Both the position numbers and the translations under genes were made by a program. Positions 36,291-44,923 of a stretch of DNA of 64,000 nt are shown piece by piece (within the stretch, counting starts at the first letter, position 1; each line of letters opens with the position of its first letter). Source of the DNA: Affinundibacterium nitidum (lineage in GTDB: Bacteria; Pseudomonadota; Gammaproteobacteria; Burkholderiales; Burkholderiaceae_D). The stretch spans positions 186,001 to 250,000 of the forward strand of contig NZ_JACOFZ010000005.1 of NCBI RefSeq assembly GCF_014284155.1, given 5' to 3'. The notes beneath the pieces are model-generated. The model saw nothing but the letters and a program-made list of their open reading frames with translations, ran no database searches and was not told the DNA's origin.

Positions 36291-36308
36291 AAGGGCTAAG
36301 CCCTTTTT
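36291..36308 (+). terminator. Terminator-like hairpin inside the his operon (hisH-hisA gap)
   Basis: AAGGGC-TAA-GCCCTT is followed directly by TTT. The stem is only 6 bp, so termination would be partial. It is the only such structure within the his cluster and could reduce expression of hisAFIE and the tat genes. Confidence 0.4.
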
Positions 36309-36374
36309 GACCACGAAGACAGTGTTGGTGTTTGCATCTTTAGTTTTTATTTTTAATCATCACAACCATTTATT

Positions 36375-37166
36375 ATGCTGCTCATTCCTGCTATCGACCT
36401 GAAAGATGGTCACTGCGTACGCCTCAAACAAGGCGATATGGATCAAGCCACTGTATTTTCTGAAGAACCTGCGGATATGGCTCGCCATTGGTTAGAGCAA
36501 GGCGCGCGCCGCCTGCATCTGGTCGATTTGAATGGCGCCTTCGCTGGCAAACCAAAGAATGAAGCAGCGATTAAAGCGATCATTAAAACGGTACGTGAAT
36601 ATGCCGAAGAGACTGATACAGAAGAAGTACCAGTGCAATTGGGTGGCGGTATTCGCGATCTCGATACGATTGAGCGTTACCTCAATGCAGGTATTTCTTA
36701 CATCATTATCGGTACTGCCGCGGTGAAAAGCCCTGGCTTCTTGGCCGACGCCTGCAGCGCTTTCCCTGGCCAAATTATTGTTGGTATCGATGCTAAAGAC
36801 GGTAAAGTGGCGACCGATGGTTGGAGCAAAATGTCTGGTCATGACGTAATTGACCTCGCCCAGAAGTTTGAGGGTTATGGCATCGAAGCGATCATCTATA
36901 CCGATATCGGCCGCGATGGCATGATGGGTGGTGTCAATATCGACGCAACCGTCAAATTGGCACAAGCGGTCAGTGTGCCAGTCATTGCCTCAGGCGGCGT
37001 GCATACTTTGAGCGACGTCGAAGCTTTGTGCGATGTGCAAGACGAAGGCGTTGAAGGCGTGATTTGCGGACGTTCTATTTATGAAGGTACGCTCGATTTG
37101 TTCTCCGCACAAGAACGTGCAGACGAATTAAGCGGTGATCTGGTTTACGAAGAAGACGAAGAATGA
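36375..37166 (+). CDS. hisA: Phosphoribosylformimino-5-aminoimidazole carboxamide ribotide isomerase
   Basis: A 263-residue (beta/alpha)8 isomerase of the ProFAR step. Conserved: [20 protein letters not shown] (catalytic Asp), [19 protein letters not shown] and [10 protein letters not shown]. It is slightly longer than most HisA proteins because of an acidic insert ([13 protein letters not shown]) and a C-terminal acidic tail (DLVYEEDEE). It overlaps hisF by 4 bases. Confidence 0.96.
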   Translation: MLLIPAIDLKDGHCVRLKQGDMDQATVFSEEPADMARHWLEQGARRLHLVDLNGAFAGKPKNEAAIKAIIKTVREYAEETDTEEVPVQLGGGIRDLDTIERYLNAGISYIIIGTAAVKSPGFLADACSAFPGQIIVGIDAKDGKVATDGWSKMSGHDVIDLAQKFEGYGIEAIIYTDIGRDGMMGGVNIDATVKLAQAVSVPVIASGGVHTLSDVEALCDVQDEGVEGVICGRSIYEGTLDLFSAQERADELSGDLVYEEDEE

Positions 37167-37927
37167 CACTCGCAAAACGTATCATCCCTTGCCTAGATGT
37201 GAACGCTGGGCGAGTGGTTAAAGGCGTTAACTTCCTCGAATTACGCGATGCTGGAGACCCAGTTGAAATCGCGCGGCGCTACGACCAACAAGGCGCAGAT
37301 GAAATTACCTTTCTCGATATCACAGCCTCGTCTGACGATCGTGATTTGATCCTGCCGATGATTGAAGCCGTCGCTTCGCAAGTATTCATCCCCTTAACTG
37401 TCGGTGGTGGTGTGCGCGCGGTCGCTGATGTACGCCGATTGTTGAATGCTGGTGCTGACAAGGTTGGCATCAATACCTCAGCAGTCACGAATCCGCAATT
37501 AGTCGCCGACGCTGCGCATAAATACGGCTCACAATGTATCGTGGTGGCGATAGATGCGAAAGCGGTTGCGCCTGGTAAGTGGGAGGTCTACACCCATGGC
37601 GGCCGCAATGCGACTGGCCTTGATGCCGTTGACTGGGCGCAAAAAATGGCGAAGTTCGGTGCGGGGGAAATTCTCCTCACCAGTATGGACAAAGATGGCA
37701 CCCGTTCAGGTTTTGATTTGGGCTTAACTCGTGCTGTATCAGACGCAATTGAAATTCCAGTAATCGCTTCCGGTGGTGTTGGTGGTTTGCAAGATCTTGC
37801 TGATGGCATCAAATTAGGCGGTGCCGATGCTGTATTGGCCGCCTCGATTTTTCATTTTGGTCAACATACCGTACAGGAAGCAAAGCAATTTATGGCAGCA
37901 CAACACATTCCAATGAGGCTAGCATGA
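37163..37927 (+). CDS. hisF: Imidazole glycerol phosphate synthase, cyclase subunit
   Basis: A 254-residue (beta/alpha)8 cyclase that uses ammonia from HisH to form imidazole glycerol phosphate and AICAR. Start [22 protein letters not shown] holds the catalytic Asp; [11 protein letters not shown] and [13 protein letters not shown] are the phosphate-binding regions. It overlaps hisA and hisI by 4 bases on each side. Confidence 0.97.
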   Translation: MTLAKRIIPCLDVNAGRVVKGVNFLELRDAGDPVEIARRYDQQGADEITFLDITASSDDRDLILPMIEAVASQVFIPLTVGGGVRAVADVRRLLNAGADKVGINTSAVTNPQLVADAAHKYGSQCIVVAIDAKAVAPGKWEVYTHGGRNATGLDAVDWAQKMAKFGAGEILLTSMDKDGTRSGFDLGLTRAVSDAIEIPVIASGGVGGLQDLADGIKLGGADAVLAASIFHFGQHTVQEAKQFMAAQHIPMRLA

Positions 37928-38322
37928 GTTTTCGTTGGTTGAATAAAGTGAAGTGGGACGACTCTGGCTTGGTGCCGGTGATTGCCCAAGAAGCGAGTAG
38001 TAATGAAGTTTTGATGTTTGCGTGGATGAATCGTGAAGCCTTGAGCCGCACGGTTGAACTCGGCGAAGCAGTGTATTGGAGCCGCTCACGCAAGAAGCTA
38101 TGGCACAAGGGCGAAGAATCCGGCCACATCCAAAAAGTAAAAGAGATCCGCCTCGATTGCGACGAGGATGTTATTTTGCTCAAAATTGAACAAGTTGATG
38201 GCATTGCTTGTCATACGGGCCGTCATTCGTGCTTTTTCCAGAAATTTGAAGGTACGCTTGACGAAGGTGAATGGCAGAGCGTTGATCCTGTCCTCAAAGA
38301 TCCAGAATCTATCTACAAGTAA
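37924..38322 (+). CDS. hisI: Phosphoribosyl-AMP cyclohydrolase
   Basis: A 132-residue monofunctional cyclohydrolase, separate from HisE. Conserved features are [30 protein letters not shown] and the metal-binding [13 protein letters not shown] followed by CHTGRHSCF. It is translationally coupled to hisF. Confidence 0.96.
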   Translation: MSFRWLNKVKWDDSGLVPVIAQEASSNEVLMFAWMNREALSRTVELGEAVYWSRSRKKLWHKGEESGHIQKVKEIRLDCDEDVILLKIEQVDGIACHTGRHSCFFQKFEGTLDEGEWQSVDPVLKDPESIYK

Positions 38323-38379
38323 ATCTATCAGCAATTGTTGCGATCTCAGCATCGTACACTGCGTGAAATCGAGTCGAAT

Positions 38380-38724
38380 ATGAGTCAATCCAGTATTCTT
38401 GATCAGCTGGCTGCTGTCATTGAAAGCCGCAAGGCCGTAAATGGTGGCGACCCTGCTACCTCTTATGTCGCTAAGCTATTTGCCAAAGGCGACGACGCCA
38501 TTCTCAAAAAAATAGGAGAAGAAGCGACTGAAACCGTGATGGCGGCGAAGGATGCGCGGGTAAGTGGAGATGCCTCCGATTTAATTTATGAGTGCGCTGA
38601 CTTATGGTTTCACTCTTTAGTCATGCTGGCGCAGTATAATCTGCACCCGCAGCAGGTTTTAGATGAATTAGCACGGCGCGAAGGGATCTCCGGTATTGTT
38701 GAGAAAGCTTCTCGTCCAGAGTAA
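38380..38724 (+). CDS. hisE: Phosphoribosyl-ATP pyrophosphatase
   Basis: A 114-residue all-helical pyrophosphatase of the MazG-like fold that converts PR-ATP to PR-AMP. Key segments: [31 protein letters not shown] and [20 protein letters not shown] 38380 is preferred to an upstream in-frame start because family members begin near this point. Confidence 0.95.
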   Translation: MSQSSILDQLAAVIESRKAVNGGDPATSYVAKLFAKGDDAILKKIGEEATETVMAAKDARVSGDASDLIYECADLWFHSLVMLAQYNLHPQQVLDELARREGISGIVEKASRPE

Positions 38725-38771
38725 AGTACGCCAGATTTTTGTAACAGTTGATGAATTTGCTTGGGTTTCAT

Positions 38772-39128
38772 ATGGATAACTGTATATTTTGTAAAATCGT
38801 CGCCAAACAAATCCCGGCCACGGTTTTGTATGAAGATGATGATTTGTTGGCGTTTAAGGATATCAACCCTGCGGCCCCAGTCCATTTCCTCATTATCCCT
38901 AAGAAGCATTTGTCGAGCTTAGCCGACGCAAAGCCAGAAGATGCCGTATTGTTAGGTAAAATGTTGGAGTTGGCGCCCAAATTGGCGGCCGAGCATGGCT
39001 GTGCGTATGTGGAAGATGCTAACGGCAATAAGTCGGGTGGTTTCAAGACAGTGGTGAATACAGGGCCGAATGGTGGCCAAGTGGTTTATCATTTGCACAT
39101 GCACGTGCTTGGTGGTGCGAAGTTATAA
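38772..39128 (+). CDS. hinT: HIT-family nucleotide phosphoramidase HinT
   Basis: A 118-residue HINT protein that hydrolyses adenosine phosphoramidates and lysyl-AMP-type adducts. It begins MDNCIFCKIVAKQIPA and ends with the histidine triad HLHMHVLGGAKL. The ATG at 38772 is chosen since the first 8 residues of the longer frame are not conserved in the family. It links his and tat genes, as commonly in Burkholderiales. Confidence 0.95.
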   Translation: MDNCIFCKIVAKQIPATVLYEDDDLLAFKDINPAAPVHFLIIPKKHLSSLADAKPEDAVLLGKMLELAPKLAAEHGCAYVEDANGNKSGGFKTVVNTGPNGGQVVYHLHMHVLGGAKL

Positions 39129-39169
39129 TTTAGTTTTTATTCGAGGAACAATCCTCTAAAGGAAATAAA

Positions 39170-39379
39170 ATGGGTTCATTCAGCATATTACATTTGATCG
39201 CTTTATTGGTTGTCGTTGTATTGGTCTTCGGCACGAAGAAACTGGGCAATGTAGGCTCCGATTTAGGTAAAGCTGTAAAAGGCTTCAAAGATGGCTTGAA
39301 AGGTGAAGAGGAAACTGCCGCTAAACCAAACGAGCAAAAAACTATCGATGTCGAAGCTAAAGACAAATCGACACATTGA
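39170..39379 (+). CDS. tatA: Sec-independent translocase subunit TatA
   Basis: A 69-residue TatA with one N-terminal helix ([15 protein letters not shown]), the hinge [21 protein letters not shown] amphipathic helix, and a charged tail. It forms the pore of the twin-arginine pathway. First of tatABC; the operon also serves two clear Tat-type substrates in this window, PetA and probably the carotenoid oxygenase. Confidence 0.96.
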   Translation: MGSFSILHLIALLVVVVLVFGTKKLGNVGSDLGKAVKGFKDGLKGEEETAAKPNEQKTIDVEAKDKSTH

Positions 39380-39406
39380 AATCCCGTATTGCGCTAGAAG
39401 CGACTT

Positions 39407-39904
39407 ATGATTGATCTTGGGCTTACCAAACTTGCCGTGATTGGCGCAGTGGCACTTATCGTAATTGGCCCTAAGGATTTACCCAGAGTTGCCCGTATGG
39501 CGGGTACTTTGCTAGGGCGCGCTCAGCGCTATATCAGCCAAGTCAAAACCGAAGTGAATCGTGAGATCGAGATGGAAGAGCTGCGCAAGATGCAGCAAGA
39601 AGTTCAAAGTGCGGCACAGGAAATCGAACAGAGCGTACACAAAGAGTTGAGTGAGGCTCAGCAAGAGCTTAACTCCATTGCCTCACCAGGACAAGATTAT
39701 TCATACTCCTACCACGATCGCCAATACGCGCTTGAAGCTTTGGCAGAGAAAGCGAAAGACTTTCGACGCAAGAAGCTGGCAAAAACTTCCAATGTGCCAA
39801 GCTGGTATAAAAGTAGACATGGCCAACGCACGCGTGTGATGTCGGGTGCGGCGCGCATGGCTAAGCATCGTGTGAAGTCAGCCAATCCTTCGAGTTTCTT
39901 TTGA
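39407..39904 (+). CDS. tatB: Sec-independent translocase subunit TatB
   Basis: A 165-residue TatB with an N-terminal helix (IDLGLTKLAVIGAVALIVIGPKDLPRVARM, containing the conserved Glu/Asp-Pro-like GPKDLP), a long amphipathic helix to about residue 90, and a basic tail. It works with TatC in signal-peptide recognition. Confidence 0.95.
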   Translation: MIDLGLTKLAVIGAVALIVIGPKDLPRVARMAGTLLGRAQRYISQVKTEVNREIEMEELRKMQQEVQSAAQEIEQSVHKELSEAQQELNSIASPGQDYSYSYHDRQYALEALAEKAKDFRRKKLAKTSNVPSWYKSRHGQRTRVMSGAARMAKHRVKSANPSSFF

Positions 39905-39943
39905 TGTATTCCTCACATTATATTTTTTCAGCCCGGGATCCAA

Positions 39944-40705
39944 ATGAGTGACGATAATTTCTCAGGCTTGCAAGAGTCTTTTATATCGCATTTGGTTGAA
40001 CTCCGCGATCGCCTGGTCAAGGCGAGTCTTGGAATATTGGTAGTATGTATTATTTTGTTTTCGTGGCCTGGCCCTGCTGTCATTTATGATTTTCTTGCTC
40101 AGCCGATGATCGATTCATTGCCAGCGGGTTCAAAATTGATTGCGACCGGGATCGTATCCCCATTTATGGTGCCGATGAAGGTCACCTTACTACTGTCATT
40201 TATTTTGGCATTGCCCTGGGTTTTGTATCAAGCGTGGGCATTTGTTGCGCCTGGCTTATATGCTCACGAGAAAAAACTGATTGCGCCATTGGTAATTTCT
40301 TCGTCTTTGCTATTTGTGGCAGGTGTTGCGTTTTGCTATTTTTTAGTATTCGGCAGGGTATTTAAATTTATTGCTGAGTTCGCGCCTGCTTCAATTACTG
40401 TGTCTCCAGATATTGAGAATTATCTCGACTTCATTATGTCGATGTGTTTCGCGTTTGGATTGACTTTTGAAGTCCCAGTGGTGGTTGTCGTGTTAGTGAG
40501 GACAGGTATTGTCAGCGTTGAGAAATTCAAAGCAATACGTTCATATGTGATTGTGGGGGCAACGGCGATCGCTGCAGTGGTGACACCACCTGATCTGATG
40601 AGTATGGTTTCTCTAGCGGTTCCAATGTGGCTGTTGTTTGAGATCGGTCTCTTGGTTGCGCCAGCATTCGTTAAAGCTACTCAGGCGCCAGAAGAAAAGA
40701 AGTGA
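39944..40705 (+). CDS. tatC: Sec-independent translocase subunit TatC
   Basis: A 253-residue six-helix membrane protein that binds twin-arginine signal peptides. Family motifs SFISHLVELRDRLVKA at the N-terminus, LPWVLYQAWAFVAPGLYAHEKK and AFGLTFEVPVVVVVLVRTGI are present. Last gene of the his-tat transcription unit. Confidence 0.97.
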   Translation: MSDDNFSGLQESFISHLVELRDRLVKASLGILVVCIILFSWPGPAVIYDFLAQPMIDSLPAGSKLIATGIVSPFMVPMKVTLLLSFILALPWVLYQAWAFVAPGLYAHEKKLIAPLVISSSLLFVAGVAFCYFLVFGRVFKFIAEFAPASITVSPDIENYLDFIMSMCFAFGLTFEVPVVVVVLVRTGIVSVEKFKAIRSYVIVGATAIAAVVTPPDLMSMVSLAVPMWLLFEIGLLVAPAFVKATQAPEEKK

Positions 40706-40757
40706 AATTGATTTATCCGTGTATCTCACTTGAAACAGAATATGTTGCGCGATTCGC

Positions 40758-41426
40758 TTATTCTGCGCTGCGCAGCCAAGTCACTAAAGGAAAAGCATCT
40801 TGAAAGCCGCTCACCAAGCGGCTTTTTACATCGTCATGCAATAAGCCTTTGAGCGGCACTTCGGTCCACACCATCAAACTCTTTAACTTCAAATACTCGA
40901 CATGTGGGTGTTCGGGATCATAGCCTTTTGGAGGACGTTGTAACTTGCCTTCCTCAACCAATTGGCCGTATGTTGCCTTCAATTTCTTGTTGTTCAAGAG
41001 TTTCTTGAAACCAGTCTCATCATCGATCATGTGCTGACGAATGGCTTTCAAGCGATCACTCGGCGGCATATACTCACCGACCGCAAAAAACAAACGACCG
41101 TCACCCATCTGGAAATAGTAAGCTGGGCCACCGCCTTCGCTCGGCTTTTTGCGACCATTGGGAATCATGGCCGCAGAAAAATTGGTTTTGTAGGGTGATT
41201 TATCGTGTGAAAAACGGACGTCGCGGTTGATGCGGAACATCGCCTTTTTCGGATCGCATTGCGCCAGTAAAGGGTCGAATTTGCTGATGGCTGCGATCAA
41301 CTCAGTCACTAAAGCAAGAAACTCTGTGCGTAAAATATCGTACCTAGGCTTATTCATAACGAACCAAGCGCGATTATTATTGTCGGCTAATTCGGATAAA
41401 TAGCGATCGAGTTCGATAACGTGCAT
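40758..41426 (-). CDS. DUF2461 (TIGR02453) family protein
   Basis: A 222-residue cytoplasmic protein of the DUF2461 family: LSELADNNNRAWFVMNKPRYD near the start, FRINRDVRFSHDKSPYKTNFSA and YYFQMGDGRLFFAVGEYMP in the middle. The biochemical function of the family is not known. It is convergent with tatC and follows the HtrA-type protease gene by 15 bp, so the two may be cotranscribed. Confidence 0.85.
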   Translation of the reverse strand: MHVIELDRYLSELADNNNRAWFVMNKPRYDILRTEFLALVTELIAAISKFDPLLAQCDPKKAMFRINRDVRFSHDKSPYKTNFSAAMIPNGRKKPSEGGGPAYYFQMGDGRLFFAVGEYMPPSDRLKAIRQHMIDDETGFKKLLNNKKLKATYGQLVEEGKLQRPPKGYDPEHPHVEYLKLKSLMVWTEVPLKGLLHDDVKSRLVSGFQDAFPLVTWLRSAE

Positions 41427-41441
41427 AAAGCTTCCTAGATT

Positions 41442-42608
41442 TTATTTTTCAGGTTTTGGCAGTTCGCGTTTGCCGACCGTAACGTCCACGCTTAACTCTT
41501 TGCCTTGTCGCATCAGTTTAAATGGGACTTTGGCATTGGGTTTGAGCTTGGCGATTTGATAGAACATGTCGGTACGATTCAAAATAGGATCATTGCCAAT
41601 ATGCGTCAAAATATCGCCTGGTTTGATGCCAGCTTGAAAAGCAGGGCCATTACGTACGACACCAGCAATGATGGCACCGCTCGCTTGCTTGATGTTAAAG
41701 CTTTCTGCCATCTCAGGCGTGATGTCTTGCGGGTCAACACCGATCCAGCCACGAACCACTTCTCCTTTCGTGATGATTTCTTCCATCACTGATTTGATGG
41801 TGGAGACAGGGATCGCAAAGCCGATGCCTAAAGAGCCGCCATTGCGTGAATAAATAGCGGAGTTGATTCCAAGCAGATTGCCATCAACATCAACCAGAGC
41901 ACCGCCCGAGTTGCCGGGATTTACTGCAGCATCTGTTTGGATGAAATTTTCATAGGTGTTAATTCCAACGCTATTGCGGCCCATTGCCGAGATAATACCC
42001 ATGGTGACGGTCTGCCCAACTCCAAATGGATTGCCGATCGCCAAGACGATATCGCCGACTCTTGCATTTTCCGAATGCCCAAGGGTGATCGCAGGTAGAT
42101 CTCTTAGATTGATTTGTAAGACTGCTAGGTCAGTCTCGGGGTCGGTACCAATGACCACTGCTTTGGCGTTGCGACCGTCAGCAAGAGCAACGTCGATGCT
42201 ATCGGCGCCTTCGATCACATGAAAGTTAGTGATGATATGACCTTCAGCCGAGACGATAACGCCAGAACCGCTGCTTGCTGGGCGTTCAGATTTTTGCGGC
42301 AATTGGTCGCCAAAAAATTTTTTGAAAAACGGGTCGTTCTGAAGTGGGTGTGCGGAAGCAGACTCGTCTCTCGATGTTCCTATATTGACCACTGCAGGCA
42401 TAGATCTCTGCGCTGCGTTGCGATAGGAGCTTTGGGTAATCGGAAGTGCTTTGTTCGATTCTTTTACAGTAGCGGTCGAACTAAAGGATAAATTGCGGCT
42501 GCTATTGAACCCTTGACGCACCCATTCAGGCTTCAAGGTGGTTACAATAAACCACAACGCCAGGCCGACTGTCGCGGTTTGTGCAAATAATAGCCATAGA
42601 CGACGCAT
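41442..42608 (-). CDS. Membrane-anchored HtrA-type serine protease with one PDZ domain
   Basis: A 388-residue periplasmic protease anchored by an N-terminal helix (about residues 6-25). Catalytic triad: H130 in TNFHVIEGA, D160 in TDPETDLAVL and S234 in NPGNSGGAL. One PDZ domain spans about 285-375. A single PDZ with a membrane anchor fits the DegS/AlgW type, which starts the sigma-E envelope-stress cascade, better than the two-PDZ DegP type. Divergent from the Nif3-like gene with 12 bp between starts. Confidence 0.92.
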   Translation of the reverse strand: MRRLWLLFAQTATVGLALWFIVTTLKPEWVRQGFNSSRNLSFSSTATVKESNKALPITQSSYRNAAQRSMPAVVNIGTSRDESASAHPLQNDPFFKKFFGDQLPQKSERPASSGSGVIVSAEGHIITNFHVIEGADSIDVALADGRNAKAVVIGTDPETDLAVLQINLRDLPAITLGHSENARVGDIVLAIGNPFGVGQTVTMGIISAMGRNSVGINTYENFIQTDAAVNPGNSGGALVDVDGNLLGINSAIYSRNGGSLGIGFAIPVSTIKSVMEEIITKGEVVRGWIGVDPQDITPEMAESFNIKQASGAIIAGVVRNGPAFQAGIKPGDILTHIGNDPILNRTDMFYQIAKLKPNAKVPFKLMRQGKELSVDVTVGKRELPKPEK

Positions 42609-42620
42609 GATGAGGATTCA

Positions 42621-43388
42621 ATGTTAGAAAAATCGGTAGATAGAGATGCGCTTGCGCAATGTTTGGCGAACGAATTACAAGTCGCCCGATTCCGTGATTA
42701 TTGCCCAAATGGGCTTCAGGTGGAAGGGCGCCGTGAGATTAAGCGTTTAATTTCTGGTGTTACAGCTTGCCAACTGCTGCTTGATGAAGCAGTGCGTTTG
42801 GAAGCGGATGCCGTCCTTGTCCATCATGGCTATTTTTGGCGGGGTGAAGATATGCGGGTTATCGGCCAAAAATTTAAACGTCTCAAGACCCTGATCGAAA
42901 ACGGCATTTCTTTGTTTGCCTATCATCTACCTCTTGATTCTCATCCCACAATGGGGAACAACGCTCAGTTAGCGCAATTGCTAGGCCTACAAATGCAAGG
43001 GCGATTTGGCGAGGATGATATCGCTTGGATAGGCTCCGCAGTCTCTAGCGACATGCGGACAGTGGCTGATTTGGCGGCAGTCATTGAACGTGAACTAGGT
43101 AGGGCACCGACTATCATTGGTGATGTTACTCAAGAGCTAGGAAAGGTAGCCTGGTGTACGGGGGCAGCACATTCGATGTTGGGCAGCGCGATTGATGCTG
43201 GTGCCAATGTATTTTTAAGTGGTGAGATTTCTGAGCCAACGGTGCATTTGGCGCGGGAGTCAGGCGCGGTCTACATGGCTTGTGGTCATCATGCCACCGA
43301 GCGATATGGAGTGCAGGCCTTGGGGAGTTTTGTGGCAGAACAATTCGGAATCGAACATCAGTTTGTCGATATCGCCAATCCCGTGTGA
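42621..43388 (+). CDS. Nif3-like dinuclear metal-centre protein
   Basis: A 255-residue member of the Nif3/YbgI family (GTP cyclohydrolase I type 2 domain). It shows RFRDYCPNGLQVEGRREI, the metal site VLVHHGYFWRGED, YHLPLDSHPTMGNNAQLA and the C-terminal GHHATERYGVQALG. These toroidal hexamers bind two metals per subunit; the physiological role is unclear. It lies immediately divergent from the protease gene, an arrangement common in Betaproteobacteria. Confidence 0.92.
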   Translation: MLEKSVDRDALAQCLANELQVARFRDYCPNGLQVEGRREIKRLISGVTACQLLLDEAVRLEADAVLVHHGYFWRGEDMRVIGQKFKRLKTLIENGISLFAYHLPLDSHPTMGNNAQLAQLLGLQMQGRFGEDDIAWIGSAVSSDMRTVADLAAVIERELGRAPTIIGDVTQELGKVAWCTGAAHSMLGSAIDAGANVFLSGEISEPTVHLARESGAVYMACGHHATERYGVQALGSFVAEQFGIEHQFVDIANPV

Positions 43389-43449
43389 TGATGCTCATTC
43401 GAAATAACAGCTGTGGGGAGAGTCCTAGCGCCAGCGCGATCAGGGGATG

Positions 43450-43484
43450 AAAAAAAGACCTCAATTAAATTGAGGTCTTTTTTT
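43450..43484. terminator. Bidirectional intrinsic terminator
   Basis: AAAAAAGACCTCAAT and ATTGAGGTCTTTTTT form a 15-bp perfect stem with a 3-nt loop and runs of A and T on both sides. It separates the convergent nif3-like and mscL genes. Confidence 0.93.
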
Positions 43485-43502
43485 GTGCACTTCGGTTAGT
43501 GA

Positions 43503-43934
43503 TTATTTTTTCAATGCATCACGAATTTCGCGCAACAAAGCGATGTCTTCGGGTGTTGCTGGTGGTTCTGCTGGTGCAGCGGCTGCAGCAGCAGCATCTT
43601 TTTTCTTCATCATATTCACCAAACGCACCATTTGGAAAATAATGAATGCCAAAATGATGAAGTTCAAGGAAATTGTTAAAAAGTTACCGTAAGCCAGTAC
43701 CGCGCCTGCTTTTTTGGCCTCAACTAAAGTCAGAGAAGTCGCTTGGCCGTTTAAAGGCAGATAGTAGTTGGCAAAGTCGAGGCCGCCAAAGATTTTGCCG
43801 ACCACTGGCATCACGATATCGCCCACTAGAGAATCAACGATTTTGCCGAAAGCTGCGCCGATGATGACACCGACTGCTAAGTCGATCACATTGCCTTGTG
43901 CCGCAAAACTCTTAAATTCTTGCATCATTCCCAT
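43503..43934 (-). CDS. mscL: Large-conductance mechanosensitive channel
   Basis: A 143-residue MscL that opens on hypo-osmotic shock. Transmembrane helix 1 is [25 protein letters not shown], with the usual periplasmic loop and TM2 ([26 protein letters not shown]). The C-terminal helix [14 protein letters not shown] is the cytoplasmic bundle; an Ala/Pro-rich linker precedes it. An internal ATG two codons downstream is possible. Confidence 0.95.
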   Translation of the reverse strand: MGMMQEFKSFAAQGNVIDLAVGVIIGAAFGKIVDSLVGDIVMPVVGKIFGGLDFANYYLPLNGQATSLTLVEAKKAGAVLAYGNFLTISLNFIILAFIIFQMVRLVNMMKKKDAAAAAAAPAEPPATPEDIALLREIRDALKK

Positions 43935-44306
43935 AATGTTTCCCTCAATTTATGTTTATACTCGTTCGCCTAAATATGCTGAGTTGAGTGGGTTCAAAAT
44001 TGCCAAACATTCAGCTATTAAAACGGCAATATACTAAACGCTGAAAATGCTCTTGTGTAAAGCGTTTTGTGAAATCTTGTGACCTTGTGCCCAGATTTAA
44101 CCATCTTCGTTGCAGAAAATGCGAACAAAAGCTGGAAATCGAGCCTTATTCGTGAGAAATTCGTGTCATTCCCACGGAAATGCACCGTAAATTGTCCTTC
44201 AAAGCATCTTTTTCTTTAAATCACCTCGCGGCTCCTTTATAATTTAAGGTTGTTAGAAGTGGAGTTGTGCTTCGTCAAGTTTGATTTTTGATAGATTGGG
44301 GTTTGT
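43935..44306. other. Promoter region of petABC
   Basis: This 372-bp spacer between divergent mscL and petA contains a TATAAT at 44238-44243, a likely -10 box about 60 bp before petA, without a clear -35. At 44164-44181 a short inverted copy of the REP-like repeat is present (GTCATTCCCACGGAAAT). Nothing else was recognised. Confidence 0.45.
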
Positions 44307-44921
44307 ATGAGTATCGAAAAGCAGGTCGATTCAGGCCGTCGCGGTCTACTCGTTGCAACATGCGCTGCAGGTGGCGCAGCAGGTTTAGCAACGGCAGGCG
44401 CGCTAGTAAGCACTTTTCAGCCATCCGAGCGCGCTAAAGCGGCGGGTGCACCAGTTGAAGTGGATATCTCCACTCTCAAACCAGGTGAGATGACGACGAC
44501 AGAATGGCGCGGTAAGCCAGTCTGGATTTTGAAACGCACTCCAGAAATGATGGAGAGCTTGAAAAAGACAGAAGACAAAGTCGCGGATCCAAAATCTGAA
44601 AAGCCATACACCATGGATATGCCAGCGTATTGCGACAAGCAAACTCGCTCCCGCAAAGAACATAGCGATATTTTGGTCACTGTAGGTATTTGCTCCCACT
44701 TGGGTTGCTCACCGAGCTCCAAGTTTGCTGCAGGCGCGCAACCTTCTTTGCCAGATGACTGGCAAGGTGGTTTCTTGTGCCCATGCCACGGTTCCACATT
44801 CGATTTGGCTGGCCGCGTTTATAAAAACAAACCAGCACCACAAAATCTGGACGTGCCACCTCATATGTTTTTATCAGATACCAAAATCATCATCGGTAAA
44901 GATGAGAAAGGCGAGGCTTAA
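44307..44921 (+). CDS. petA: Ubiquinol-cytochrome c reductase, Rieske iron-sulfur subunit
   Basis: A 204-residue Rieske protein of the bc1 complex that takes the first electron from ubiquinol. The N-terminus has a twin-arginine signal-anchor (SGRRGLLVATCAAGGAA), so it should depend on TatABC encoded upstream. The 2Fe-2S ligands are in CSHLGC and CPCHGS boxes near residues 131 and 155. Followed by petB with a 2-bp gap. Confidence 0.97.
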   Translation: MSIEKQVDSGRRGLLVATCAAGGAAGLATAGALVSTFQPSERAKAAGAPVEVDISTLKPGEMTTTEWRGKPVWILKRTPEMMESLKKTEDKVADPKSEKPYTMDMPAYCDKQTRSRKEHSDILVTVGICSHLGCSPSSKFAAGAQPSLPDDWQGGFLCPCHGSTFDLAGRVYKNKPAPQNLDVPPHMFLSDTKIIIGKDEKGEA

Positions 44922-44923
44922 TC

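Noticed and set aside
36492-36965. 157-codon frame antisense to hisA
   Set aside because: Shadow frame; hisA is fully supported by motifs.
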